50,585 nucleotides of DNA from Streptomyces aureocirculatus. Its GTDB lineage: Bacteria > Actinomycetota > Actinomycetes > Streptomycetales > Streptomycetaceae. Within the stretch, counting starts at the first letter, position 1. The number at the start of each line of letters is the position of its first letter. The notes beneath the pieces are model-generated. The model saw nothing but the letters and a program-made list of their open reading frames with translations. It searched no databases and was not told the origin of the DNA. This document shows, piece by piece, positions 26,893 through 35,540 of the stretch. A program made the position numbers and the translations under genes. The stretch is taken from the NCBI RefSeq assembly GCF_000720475.1, contig NZ_JOAP01000054.1, positions 1-50,585 of the forward strand. Reading direction: 5' to 3'.

Positions 26893-27670
26893 CGGCAAGT
26901 GGTGGGACGTGTGGTGGCCGTGGCTGACGGTCTGGCTGGCGACCGCGGTGTGCGTGGCGGTCCTCGTGCGGTACGCCGTGGCGCGCTGGGCCTTCGGGCG
27001 GACGGGGCGGCGGCGTGCCGCGCGGCGCCGCCGCACCTTCCACGGCATGTGCTTCTACCTGCACGAACAGCGCGTCATGGACCTCTACCAGACCGGAGGC
27101 TTCTCGGCCGCCCTGGAACAGGAGGTGGCCGATCGCACCAATGTGACGTCCGGGTACGGCCTGTGGGCGAAGGTCACCGGGGCGGCGGGTGCGAAGGCAC
27201 GCCGTGACGTGACGAAGGAACGCTTCACCACCTACGTCCAGCAGAACACCCCCATCACCGTCATCGGGCTGCTCCTGGACACGATGCGGCGCGAGGACGC
27301 CGTCGTGCACGCCGACCTCACCACCGGCCGTCTCGTGCCCAACCGGTCCCTCGCCGACACGCTGCGCCACAGCGGTGACGACGAGCGGGTACCGCTGAGC
27401 GCCGTCATGTCGGAGTTCGTCTCCGTGACCGGTCGCTTCACGGCCCGCCGCGTCGGCGGTGACGCGGTCGTGCTGCGGGCGCGCTACGGCGACGGCGATC
27501 CGCCCGCGCACGTGCGCATAAGCTGCGCCGCGGACGGCATCCGCGCGGAGTTCCTGCACGAGGACGACTACTTCAGCGGGGAGTTCCAGGCCCGCTGCCT
27601 GGGCAAGGTGCGCACCTGGAACCGGGCGGCGGGGGAGCTGACCCTGGACGCGGTGGCGATCTTCCGCTGA
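26879..27670 (+). CDS. Uncharacterised membrane-anchored protein, third gene of the SBP/VWA system
   Basis: A 263-residue protein. The Trp-rich start WWDVWWPWLTVWLATAVCVAVLV is one membrane helix, then an Arg-rich patch (TGRRRAARRRR) predicts a cytosolic remainder. That domain has FTTYVQQNTPITVIGLLLDTM and a C-terminal beta-rich part (GDAVVLRARYGDGDPPAHVRI...). I do not recognise the family. GTG start with GGAG four bases upstream lies inside the end of the VWA gene. It may carry a signal from the two extracellular partners into the cytosol; that is inference from topology. Confidence 0.7.
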   Translation: MAVVDGKWWDVWWPWLTVWLATAVCVAVLVRYAVARWAFGRTGRRRAARRRRTFHGMCFYLHEQRVMDLYQTGGFSAALEQEVADRTNVTSGYGLWAKVTGAAGAKARRDVTKERFTTYVQQNTPITVIGLLLDTMRREDAVVHADLTTGRLVPNRSLADTLRHSGDDERVPLSAVMSEFVSVTGRFTARRVGGDAVVLRARYGDGDPPAHVRISCAADGIRAEFLHEDDYFSGEFQARCLGKVRTWNRAAGELTLDAVAIFR

Positions 27671-27761
27671 GCGGTGGGGGCTGGGTGCTGAGCGGTGGGT
27701 GCTTGGTGTTGGGTACTGGGTCCTGAGCCGGGGCGTACGGCAGCTACGCGTCCGACTCGCG

Positions 27762-28775
27762 CTACGCGTTCAGCTCGGCCAGCACCCGCAGCGTCCCCGG
27801 GTCCCGCGCGAGGACCAGCAGATCCGTGACCGGACCCTTGCGCCACGCGTCGAGCCGTTCGGCGATGCGCTCGCGCGGCCCCACGAGGGAGATGTCGTCC
27901 GCGAACGCGTCCGGCACGGCGAGCACGGCCTCCTCGCGCCGCCCGGCCAGAAACAGCTCCTGAATGTGCCGAGCTTCCTCCTCGTACCCCATCCGTCCCA
28001 TCAGATCGGCGTGGAAGTTGCGCGCGGAGTGTCCCATGCCGCCGATGTAGAAGCCGAGCATGGCCTTGACCGGAAGGAGCCCCTCGGCCACGTCGACGCA
28101 GAGCGTGGCGCGCACGAGCGGCGCGACCATGAACCCCGGCCGCAGTCCCGCGCCGAGCGCCGCCTCGTACACGTCCGTGCGGGTCGGCGACCAGTACAGG
28201 GGCAGCCAGCCGTCCGCGATCCGGGCGGTCTGGGCGATGTTCCTGGGGCCCTCGGCGCCGAGCAGGACGGGCACCCGGGTGCGCAGCGGATGCGTGATGG
28301 ACTTCAGCGGCTTGCCGAGCCCGGTGCCGTCGTCACCCCCGTACGGCAACGGGTGGAACCGTCCGTCGAGGGCCACGGGCCCCTGCCGCGCGATGACCTG
28401 CCGTACGACGTCCACGTACTCGCGCGTCGCGGTGAGCGGCGACTTCGGGAACGGCCTGCCGTACCAGCCCTCCACCACCTGCGGCCCCGAGAGCCCGAGC
28501 CCGAGGAGCACCCGGCCACCGGAGAGGTGGTCGAGGGTGAGGGCGTGCATCGCGGTGGTGGTGGGGGAGCGGGACGCCATCTGCGCGACGGCCGTGCCGA
28601 GCCGGATGCGCGAGGTGTGCGCGGCGATCCAGGTCAGTGGCGTGAAGGCATCCGACCCCCAGGCCTCGGCCGTCCACACCGAGTCGTACCCGAGCCGCTC
28701 GGCCTCCCGCACGAGCGCCAACTGCCCGGGGTCGGGGCCGCGCCCCCAGTAGCCGAGCGCGAGACCGAGCCGCAT
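27762..28775 (-). CDS. LLM-class F420-dependent oxidoreductase
   Basis: A 337-residue TIM-barrel enzyme of the luciferase-like F420 family. Seen: MRLGLALGYWGRG at the first strand, TAEAWGSDAFTPLTWIAAHT, RIRLGTAVAQMASRSPTTTA, LDHLSGGRVLLGLGLSGPQVVEGWYG and ITHPLRTRVPVLLGAEGPRN, which strongly resemble my recollection of M. tuberculosis Rv3520c, a KstR-regulon member. A role in steroid redox chemistry is therefore possible but unproven. The ATG at 28775 has GGGGAGGG in front; upstream residues of the open frame are dropped. A CTGACG-N3-CGTCAG inverted repeat lies 22 bases upstream of the start. Confidence 0.87.
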   Translation of the reverse strand: MRLGLALGYWGRGPDPGQLALVREAERLGYDSVWTAEAWGSDAFTPLTWIAAHTSRIRLGTAVAQMASRSPTTTAMHALTLDHLSGGRVLLGLGLSGPQVVEGWYGRPFPKSPLTATREYVDVVRQVIARQGPVALDGRFHPLPYGGDDGTGLGKPLKSITHPLRTRVPVLLGAEGPRNIAQTARIADGWLPLYWSPTRTDVYEAALGAGLRPGFMVAPLVRATLCVDVAEGLLPVKAMLGFYIGGMGHSARNFHADLMGRMGYEEEARHIQELFLAGRREEAVLAVPDAFADDISLVGPRERIAERLDAWRKGPVTDLLVLARDPGTLRVLAELNA

Positions 28776-28796
28776 ACGCCCTCCCCGGTACGAGAA

Positions 28797-28811
28797 CTGA
28801 CGTGCCGTCAG
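28797..28811. promoter_or_regulatory. Inverted repeat CTGACG-N3-CGTCAG upstream of the F420 oxidoreductase
   Basis: CTGACGTGCCGTCAG, perfect 6-bp arms, in the short region before the F420 gene start. The identical arms with a different 3-base centre occur at 39210-39224 upstream of the MaoC steroid operon. This has the size and symmetry of a TetR-family operator, different from the KstR consensus. Confidence 0.6.
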
Positions 28812-28840
28812 ATCCAGTGTCGCCGCCGCGGGCCCGTACG

Positions 28841-28878
28841 GCAACGGCCCCCCGCCCGGAAGGGCGGGGGGCCGTTGC
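28841..28878 (-). terminator. Strong hairpin terminator
   Basis: A perfect 17-bp stem (gcaacggccccccgccc with its complement) around a ggaa loop, located just beyond the stop of the minus-strand gene at 28899-29780. No U-run. It separates that transcript from the F420 oxidoreductase gene. Confidence 0.85.
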
Positions 28879-28898
28879 CGCGTGCGGGGTGCGTGGGC

Positions 28899-29780
28899 TC
28901 AGCCGCGCTGGATCCCCGTGGTGTCCTGAAGGACGCCACGACGGCCGTCCTGCGTCTGCGCCACCAGGCTCTGGCCGCGCTGCTCCACGGCCAGGTACCA
29001 GGTACCGGGCGCCAGTTCCGCGATCGGGGTCGGCGAGCCGTCCTCCGGGTACAGCGGACGCGGGACCGGAACGGCGAACCAGAACGGCGAGAAGTCGCCC
29101 GCCGGAGCGGCCGCCTGCTGCGCCTGCGCGGGCGGCGGCGTCTGGCCACCACCCTGCGGCTGGCCGCCGTACGGCTGCGCGGCCGCGGGCGGCTGAGCGC
29201 CGTAGGGCTGACCGGGCTGGCCGCCCTGCGCGCCCGGGTAGCCGTAGCCACCGGAGGGCTGGCCGCCGTAGGGCTGCGCGGGGGCGGCGGGGCCGCCTGC
29301 GCCCATGAGGGGGGCCTTGAGGGCGGGGACGAGCTGCGTGGCGATCGCGGCGGCCACCAGGATCAGGGCGCCGATCAGTCCGAGGATGAGGCCGACACCG
29401 GCGTCGGGGCTGTCGGCGCCGCCGCCGCCACCGCCACCGAACCTGCTGTTGAGGAGTTCGATGAACTTGTCGTAGGACTGACCGGTGTCGAAGATCGCAC
29501 CGAGCGAGCTCCAGGCGGCGGCGAAGGCGAGACCGATGCCGAAGGTGCTGAGGTCAAGACCTGCGACCTTGCGCTGCGAGCCCATGGCGCGGCCGACGAC
29601 GATGAGTACGGCGCCGATGATGCCGGCGAGGTACACGCTCATCAGCAGGTTGCCGTTGTCCCAGGCGGTCGGCGCTTCGTCGCCACCGCCGTCAAAGGTG
29701 TCGAGGAACGAGGCGATGAAGAGCAACACCGCTGCTCCGATCACCACGCCGTCGCCTCGAGTGAGGGAGCGGAAATTCAC
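28899..29780 (-). CDS. DUF5336-type membrane protein with Gly/Pro/Gln-rich region
   Basis: A 293-residue protein: four hydrophobic segments in the first ~155 residues (VVIGAAVLLFIASFLDTF, LLMSVYLAGIIGAVLIVV, FGIGLAFAAAWSSLGAIF, VGLILGLIGALILVAAAIA), then a disordered PYGGQP/AQP-rich stretch (about 175-245) and a short folded C-terminus ending in ALAVEQRGQSLVAQTQDGRRGVLQD-like residues. It resembles the mycobacterial '34-kDa antigenic protein' family. GTG start at 29780 with AAGGA about eight bases upstream. Function unknown; followed by a strong terminator, so it is a single-gene unit. Confidence 0.75.
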   Translation of the reverse strand: MNFRSLTRGDGVVIGAAVLLFIASFLDTFDGGGDEAPTAWDNGNLLMSVYLAGIIGAVLIVVGRAMGSQRKVAGLDLSTFGIGLAFAAAWSSLGAIFDTGQSYDKFIELLNSRFGGGGGGGADSPDAGVGLILGLIGALILVAAAIATQLVPALKAPLMGAGGPAAPAQPYGGQPSGGYGYPGAQGGQPGQPYGAQPPAAAQPYGGQPQGGGQTPPPAQAQQAAAPAGDFSPFWFAVPVPRPLYPEDGSPTPIAELAPGTWYLAVEQRGQSLVAQTQDGRRGVLQDTTGIQRG

Positions 29781-30043
29781 TTCAGGTCCTTCGTCAGTCG
29801 TCTCGTTGTTGGAGGCGTCGCTGTCGCCGTAGTCGCGGTCGTGTCGCGGTGCGCGAAGCGCGGGGGTGGCCCCTCATCGTAGGGAGGACACTATCGTTCG
29901 GTCAGCCCGGATGTCTGCTCGGGATAAAGATCGTCACTCAGTGAAGATCTCGCGGTTGCCGTCCCGTGACGAGACGGCGTCGAACAGGTCACGACATGGG
30001 GTGATAGCCCGCGAAGTGCCCGGAGGGCGGTTGGCGACAGGCC

Positions 30044-31090
30044 CTAGGCGCGCAGGAAGTCCGAGATGCCGTTCGCGATGCCGAGGGATGCCTTCTGGCG
30101 CCAGCGGCCGCTCGTGAGGAGTGCCTCGTCCTTCGGGTCGCGCATGTTGCCGCACTCGATGAAGACCTTCGGGACCTTGGACAGGTTGAGGCCGCCGAGG
30201 TCGCCGCGGGTGTCCAGGCCGGTGCCGCCGCCGACGTAGTTGGAGGGGGCGCTCCCGGTGGCGCTCAGGAACCTGCCCGCGACGCGCTCGCCGAGGTCCC
30301 GGGACGGCGCGACGATGGCCGTGGTGTCCGCGGCGCCGCCCCGTACCGTCGCGGGCAGGATGACGTGGAAGCCGCGGTTGCCGACGGCGGAGCCGTCCGC
30401 GTGCAGGGAGACCACCGCGTCGGCGCGGGCGCTGTTGCCGATGCGGGCGCGCTCGTCCACGCAGGGGCCCCAGGGCCGGTCGGCGTCGTGCGTGAGGCGT
30501 ACGGTCGCGCCCTCGCGGTGCAGTTGGTCGCGCAGGCGGTGGGCCAGGTCCAGGGTGAACCGGGCTTCCGTGTAACCCCTGTTGGTGGAGGTGCCCGTGG
30601 TGTCGCACTCCTTGGAGTTCGTCCCGATGTTCACCTGGCGGTTGATCTCGGCGGTGTGCCGGAAGTTGCCCGGGTTGTGGCCCGGGTCGATCACGACGAC
30701 CTTGCCCTTGAGGGGGCCGGACGCGGCGGGACGGCCCGCGTCGGGGCGGCCGGACGGCTTCGCGTCGCCGCCGCCGGGCTTCCCGCTGTCGTCCGGTTCC
30801 GAGTCCTCGGTCGGCTTCGGGGCCGCGGTCGGCTGACCGGACCCGGCCGGTTTGCCGGACCCGTCCGGGTCCGCTCCGCCCGGCTTCGACGGGGAACCCT
30901 GCTCGGAGCGGCCGGCGGACGGCAGCGATCCGGCCGGCTTGCCGCCGTCCGGGTCACCGGCGGAGTCCCAGAGGAGATAGCCCGCGAGGGAGCCCGGCAC
31001 CAGGACGGCGAGGGCTAGCACGAGCGGGCGGCCGCCGGGGAAGCGGCGGGGCGGGCGTGGGGGCTGACTGTCCGGGCCTACGTACGACAC
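30044..31090 (-). CDS. N-acetylmuramoyl-L-alanine amidase (Amidase_3)
   Basis: A 348-residue cell-wall hydrolase that cuts the amide bond between MurNAc and the peptide stem. N-terminal membrane helix LVLALAVLVPGSLAGYLLW, then a Gly/Pro/Ser/Asp linker (about 48-125), then the zinc amidase domain: VVVIDPGHNPG (first His), RGYTEARFTLDLAHRL (Glu), VSLHADGSAV (His) and VFIECGNMRDPKDEALL (catalytic Glu). CDTTGTSTN and GPCVDERA supply a likely disulfide, as in Rv3717. It is probably tethered outside the membrane. Head-to-tail with the methyltransferase gene ten bases upstream of its start region. Confidence 0.88.
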   Translation of the reverse strand: MSYVGPDSQPPRPPRRFPGGRPLVLALAVLVPGSLAGYLLWDSAGDPDGGKPAGSLPSAGRSEQGSPSKPGGADPDGSGKPAGSGQPTAAPKPTEDSEPDDSGKPGGGDAKPSGRPDAGRPAASGPLKGKVVVIDPGHNPGNFRHTAEINRQVNIGTNSKECDTTGTSTNRGYTEARFTLDLAHRLRDQLHREGATVRLTHDADRPWGPCVDERARIGNSARADAVVSLHADGSAVGNRGFHVILPATVRGGAADTTAIVAPSRDLGERVAGRFLSATGSAPSNYVGGGTGLDTRGDLGGLNLSKVPKVFIECGNMRDPKDEALLTSGRWRQKASLGIANGISDFLRA

Positions 31091-31099
31091 GGAGCGAGC

Positions 31100-31765
31100 C
31101 TATCCGCGCCGCCCGGCGGCCACACCGGTTCGGCGCAGGACGCGCAGCGAGTCCGTGGCCGAGATCTCCGTGAATGTGCCGGATTCCAGGGCACGGAGGT
31201 AGATCCGGTACGGGGCCTGCCCGGTCCACTCGTCCACCGGGTCGGGGAACACGTCGTGGATGACGAGCAGCCCGCCGTCGGCGACGTGCGGCGCCCACCC
31301 CTCGTAGTCCGCGCCCGCGTGCTCGTCCGTGTGCCCGCCGTCGATGAAGACCAGGCCGAGTGGGGTGTTCCACAGGGCGGCGACCTGCGGGGACCGGCCG
31401 ACGACCGCGATGACGTGGTCTTCGAGGCCGGCGCGGTGCAGGGTCCTGCGGAACGTCGGCAGGGTGTCCATCCGGCCGATCTCCGGGTCCACCGTCCCCG
31501 GGTCGTGGTAGTCCCAGCCGGGCTGCTGCTCCTCGCTGCCCCGGTGGTGGTCGACCGTGATCACGCTCACTCCCGCCGCGCGCGCCGCGTCCGCGAGCAG
31601 GATCGTGGAGCGGCCGCAGTACGTGCCGACCTCCAGGAGCGGCAGCCCGAGCGCCGCGGCCTCGGCCGCCGCCGCGTACAGGGCGAGCCCTTCCTTGACG
31701 GGCATGAAGCCCTTGGCGGCCTCGAAGGCGTCGAGAACGTCAGGACCGGGCTCGGCGACGGCCAT
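31100..31765 (-). CDS. Class I SAM-dependent methyltransferase (CmcI-like)
   Basis: A 221-residue methyltransferase of the type_24 class: LLEVGTYCGRSTILLADAARAAGVSVITVDHH (motif I and the acidic end of strand 2), then NTPLGLVFIDGGHTDEHAGADYEGWAPHVADGGLLVIHDVF, where FIDGxH is typical of CmcI/cephalosporin-type and O-antigen methyltransferases. The ATG at 31765 has GAGGAGGAG upstream. It overlaps no neighbour but probably shares a transcript with the downstream amidase. Substrate unknown. Confidence 0.85.
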   Translation of the reverse strand: MAVAEPGPDVLDAFEAAKGFMPVKEGLALYAAAAEAAALGLPLLEVGTYCGRSTILLADAARAAGVSVITVDHHRGSEEQQPGWDYHDPGTVDPEIGRMDTLPTFRRTLHRAGLEDHVIAVVGRSPQVAALWNTPLGLVFIDGGHTDEHAGADYEGWAPHVADGGLLVIHDVFPDPVDEWTGQAPYRIYLRALESGTFTEISATDSLRVLRRTGVAAGRRG

Positions 31766-31890
31766 GGGCTCCTCCTCGGGGCGGGCGGGCGCCCGCGGAT
31801 GCGTGTTGCGCGGGCGCCCCATGGTGCACCACACCCCCCGTCATGGTGGCCCCGGGGGGTGCGGTGGTCTTCGGCCCTCACCCCCCGGGG

Positions 31891-32150
31891 GCCCCGTTAG
31901 GGGCGCGGGGAACGGCGCGCGCAACCGGTGAAAGGCCGCAGACGCGTGTGCCGAGGGTTCCGCAGATGTGTCTGCGGTTGTTTCGTGGCTGGTCGCGCAG
32001 TTCCCCGCGCCCCTTCGGGGCCCCGTGAGGGGCGCGGGGAACGGCGCGCGCAACCGGTGAAAGGCCGCAGACGCCTCTGCCGAGGGTTCCGCAGATGCGT
32101 CTGCGGCTGTTTCGTGGCTGGCCGCGCAGTTCCCCGCGCCCCCTACGGGG
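31891..32150. repeat. 129-bp tandem direct repeat of the long-hairpin element (copies 2 and 3)
   Basis: Two successive copies with an exact 129-base period, each bounded by ggggcgcggggaac and gttccccgcgcccc and containing caaccggtgaaaggccgcag. Each copy is itself a long inverted repeat. The related copy at 18963-19097 shows this is a dispersed element. It fills most of the gap between the methyltransferase start and the MFS stop. Confidence 0.85.
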
Positions 32151-32178
32151 GGCACCCGGCGCGCGGCGGTTGAGGGCC

Positions 32179-33957
32179 TCAGGCCAGTACTTCGCTGGGG
32201 CCCGGCAGGGACAGGTCGACCTCCACCGGAGATCCCTCGCCCCGGTGCGTCGCCGATGCCGCGTGCGGCGCGTGCCCCGCGGCCGTCGCGGCCAGGACGT
32301 AGGCGCCGCCCGCGGGGACCGCGAGGGCGTACCGTCCCTCGCCGTCGGTGAGCGCGGCGCCCGCCTGGCGCCCGCGGTGGTCGATGAGCGTGACCTTGGC
32401 CCGCTCGACCGGCGTCCCCGAAGGACCGAGCACCCGCCCCCGGAAGCCGCCGAGGGCCCGCTCGGCCGCCTCCAGGTGGGCGTCCTCCTCGCTGCTTGCC
32501 CGCAGTTGCGGCTTCTGCTCCGCCACGGCCCGGCTGCGGCCCGGCAGGAACAGGGCGAGCAGCAGGCCGAGCGCGACCGCGCCGGTGGCGATGAGGAAGG
32601 AGATGCGGAAGCCCGACATCGTCGGTACGTCGACGCTCCCCACATGGTCCGCCGTGTTGGCGAGCACCATGCCGATCACGGCGCTCGACACCGACGTACC
32701 GATGGACCGCATCAGCGTGTTCAGGCCGTTGGCCGCGCCCGTCTCGGAGGCGTCGACGGCGCCGATGATCAGGGCGGGCAGCGAGGAGTAGGCGAGGCCG
32801 ATGCCCGCGCCCACGATCACCGAGATGACGATGGTCTGCCAGGGGGCGCTCATCAGGCCGAGGCCCGCCCCGTAGCCGATCATGATGATCAGCAGGCCCA
32901 GGATCAGGGTGCTCTTCGGCCCGTACGTCGCCGAGAGGCGCGCGTACACCGGCGCCGTGAACATCATCGTCAGGCCGAGCGGCGCCACGCACAGCCCCGC
33001 GACGACCATGGACTGGCCGAGGCCGTAGCCGGTGGACGCGGGCAGTTGGAGAAGCTGCGGCAGGACCAGCGAGATGGCGTACAAGGCGACCCCGACCATG
33101 ATCGAGGCCAGGTTGGTGAGGAGCACCTCGCGGCGCGCGGTGGTGCGCAGGTCCACGAGCGGCGCCGTCAGGCGCAGTTCCATCACGCCCCACAGGACCA
33201 GGACCACGGCCGCCGCGGCGAAGAGCCCGAGGGTCAGCCCCGACCCCCAGCCCCAGTCGCTGCCCTTGGTGATGGGCAGCAGGAACAGGACGAGTCCCGC
33301 GGACAGACCGAGGGCCCCGAGCACGTCGAAGGTGCCCTGGGCGCGCAGCGGGCTCTCCGGTACGAAGAAGACGATGAGCGCCATGGCGAGTACGCCGAGG
33401 CCCGCCGCCCCGAAGAACAGCGCGTGCCAGTCGGTGTGCTGGGCGACGAGCGCGGCGGCCGGAAGGGCGAGACCGCCGCCGACGCCGATGGACGAGCTCA
33501 TCAGGGCCATCGCGGAGCCGAGCTTCTCGCGCGGCAGCTCGTCCCGCATCAGACCGATGCCGAGAGGTATCGCACCCATCGCGAAGCCCTGGAGCGCGCG
33601 ACCCACGATCATCACGAGCAGATCGTCGGTGAACGCGCACACCAGGGAGCCGACGACCATCACGGCGAGGCTGGTGAGCAGCATCCTCCGCTTGCCGAAG
33701 AGATCACCGAGACGGCCCATGATCGGGGTGGACACGGCGCCCGCGAGCAGCGTCGACGTCATGACCCAGGTGGCGTTGGAGGGCTCGGTGCCGAGCAGGG
33801 CGGGCAGGTCCTTGATGACGGGGACGAGCAGCGTCTGCATGACGGCGACGACGATGCCCGCGAAGGCGAGGACGGGGACGACGCCGCGGGTGCCGCGCGC
33901 TGCGCGGGCCGCGGCGTCCGCGGCGTCCTCAGGGGAATGGGTCGTCGCTCGGGACAT
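32179..33957 (-). CDS. DHA2-type MFS transporter with C-terminal carboxypeptidase-regulatory-like domain
   Basis: A 592-residue protein. Residues about 25-500 form a 14-helix drug/metabolite exporter (GRLGDLFGKRRMLL, GRALQGFAMGAIPLGIG). The last ~75 residues (about 515-585) read FRGRVLGPSGTPVERAKVTLIDHRGRQAGAALTDGEGRYAL...GAYVLAATAAGHAP, the beta-sandwich pattern of carboxypeptidase regulatory-like/CnaB-like domains, which is rare on MFS proteins. The ATG at 33957 is chosen over the open-frame start at 34038, whose residues look non-coding. It is divergent from the Ltp1-like gene, with a KstR consensus site between, so steroid export or uptake is conceivable. Confidence 0.82.
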   Translation of the reverse strand: MSRATTHSPEDAADAAARAARGTRGVVPVLAFAGIVVAVMQTLLVPVIKDLPALLGTEPSNATWVMTSTLLAGAVSTPIMGRLGDLFGKRRMLLTSLAVMVVGSLVCAFTDDLLVMIVGRALQGFAMGAIPLGIGLMRDELPREKLGSAMALMSSSIGVGGGLALPAAALVAQHTDWHALFFGAAGLGVLAMALIVFFVPESPLRAQGTFDVLGALGLSAGLVLFLLPITKGSDWGWGSGLTLGLFAAAAVVLVLWGVMELRLTAPLVDLRTTARREVLLTNLASIMVGVALYAISLVLPQLLQLPASTGYGLGQSMVVAGLCVAPLGLTMMFTAPVYARLSATYGPKSTLILGLLIIMIGYGAGLGLMSAPWQTIVISVIVGAGIGLAYSSLPALIIGAVDASETGAANGLNTLMRSIGTSVSSAVIGMVLANTADHVGSVDVPTMSGFRISFLIATGAVALGLLLALFLPGRSRAVAEQKPQLRASSEEDAHLEAAERALGGFRGRVLGPSGTPVERAKVTLIDHRGRQAGAALTDGEGRYALAVPAGGAYVLAATAAGHAPHAASATHRGEGSPVEVDLSLPGPSEVLA

Positions 33958-34150
33958 GGGCGTGCGGCCTCCGGGGCGAAGGTGTGGCGCGGGGCCGCGG
34001 GCGCGCGGCGGGCGGGGCCCCGCAGGTACATGCAGCATGAACCTGTCTCCCCGGGCGACTATTCCTACGCATGTCGAACCAGAGGAACTCTTGACTCTCC
34101 ATTGACTCGGCCGTTGACTCGTCCGCCATGCCCCTGACCTTCCGTCAGAT

Positions 34151-34164
34151 TGGAACGTGTTCTA
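34151..34164. promoter_or_regulatory. KstR operator upstream of ltp1
   Basis: TGGAACGTGTTCTA fits TnnAACnnGTTnnA exactly. It lies 84 bases before the Ltp1-like start and about 190 from the divergent MFS start. Confidence 0.75.
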
Positions 34165-34248
34165 GTCTGGCGCCCGCCCCGGCAGCGGCTACGGCACCTC
34201 GGCCCGCCGAGGGACTGAGATCCCCCGCACCCCCCAAGGAGCCCAGCG

Positions 34249-35478
34249 GTGAAGAGCTACCTCGTCGGTGTCGGCATGACGAAGTTCGAGAAGCCCGAGA
34301 GCCGGGACTGGCAGTACTGGGACATGGCCAAGGAGGCGGGCACCGCAGCCCTCGCCGACGCCGGGGTGCCGTACGCGCGGGTGCGGCAGGTCGTGGCGGG
34401 CTACTGCTTCCAGGCCTCGACGGCGGGGCAGCGGGCGGCATACGAACTGGGCCTGACCGGGGTGCCGGTCTACAACGTCAACAACAACTGCGCCACCGGT
34501 TCGACGGCCCTGATGCTGGCGCGGCAGTTGGCCGAGGGCGGCACGAGCGACTGCGTACTCGCCCTGGGCTTCGAGAAGATGCGCCGCGGCGCACTCGGCG
34601 CGGGGGGCGGGGACGGCGACTTCGCGACGTCCCCCGTGGCCCGGCACTACGGCGTCATGGCCGCCCGCCACGGCTTCGAGGCCGCACCGCCCACGGCCCA
34701 GATCTTCGGCAACGCGGCCCGCGAGCACATGGAGCGGTACGGCACCACGCCCGCGCAGCTCGCGGCGGTGGCGGCGAAGAACCACCGCCACTCCACGCAC
34801 AATCCGCTCGCCCAGTTCCAGGACGCGTACACCGTCGACGACATCCTCGCCGCCAAGCCGATCCACGCCCCCCTCACCAAGCTCCAGTGCTCCCCGACGT
34901 CGGACGGCGCGGCGGCGGCCCTGGTCGCCTCCGAGGCGTTCGTGGAGCGGCACGGCCTCGCGGAGCGCGCCGTCGAGATCACCGCGCAGGCCATGACGAC
35001 GGACACCGAGGAGTCCTTCGCGTCGGGCAGTTGCGTCGACGCCGTGGGCCGCCCCATGTCCAGGGCGGCGGCACGCCAGGCCTACGACGCGGCGGGCCTC
35101 GGTATCGACGACGTCGACGTCATCGAGCTGCACGACTGCTTCTCCGTCAACGAACTCCTCACCTACGAGGCGCTGGGCCTGTGCGAGGAGGGCGATTCGG
35201 GCAAGCTCGTCGAGTCCGGCGCGACGACGTACGGCGGCCGCTGGGTGGTGAACCCCTCCGGCGGCCTCATCTCCAAGGGCCACCCCCTGGGCGCCACCGG
35301 CCTCGCCCAGGCCGCCGAACTCACCTGGCAGTTGCGGGGCGAGGCGGGACCGCGCCAGGTCCAGGGCGCACGCGTGGGCCTCGCCCACAACATCGGCCTC
35401 GGCGGCGCGGCGGTGGTGACGTTGCTCACGCGGCCGGGGGCGCAGGCCGACAGGAGGGGCCAGGCCGACAGGACCTAG
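34249..35478 (+). CDS. Ltp1-like lipid-transfer protein (SCP-X-type thiolase)
   Basis: A 409-residue thiolase-fold protein. Blocks such as [97 protein letters not shown] and [26 protein letters not shown] match what I recall of M. tuberculosis Ltp1 (Rv2790c). The nucleophilic Cys is in NNNCATGS (about 83), His in HDC and GHP. These enzymes shorten steroid or branched acyl-CoA chains by thiolysis or retro-aldol cleavage. GTG start 34249; a perfect KstR consensus precedes it, which supports a steroid role. Confidence 0.87.
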   Translation: MKSYLVGVGMTKFEKPESRDWQYWDMAKEAGTAALADAGVPYARVRQVVAGYCFQASTAGQRAAYELGLTGVPVYNVNNNCATGSTALMLARQLAEGGTSDCVLALGFEKMRRGALGAGGGDGDFATSPVARHYGVMAARHGFEAAPPTAQIFGNAAREHMERYGTTPAQLAAVAAKNHRHSTHNPLAQFQDAYTVDDILAAKPIHAPLTKLQCSPTSDGAAAALVASEAFVERHGLAERAVEITAQAMTTDTEESFASGSCVDAVGRPMSRAAARQAYDAAGLGIDDVDVIELHDCFSVNELLTYEALGLCEEGDSGKLVESGATTYGGRWVVNPSGGLISKGHPLGATGLAQAAELTWQLRGEAGPRQVQGARVGLAHNIGLGGAAVVTLLTRPGAQADRRGQADRT

Positions 35479-35540
35479 GTCCCGCGCCCCAGGACCCTGC
35501 CGCTTTTTTCCGATGTACGGGACATGTTTGCGCTGCCACC

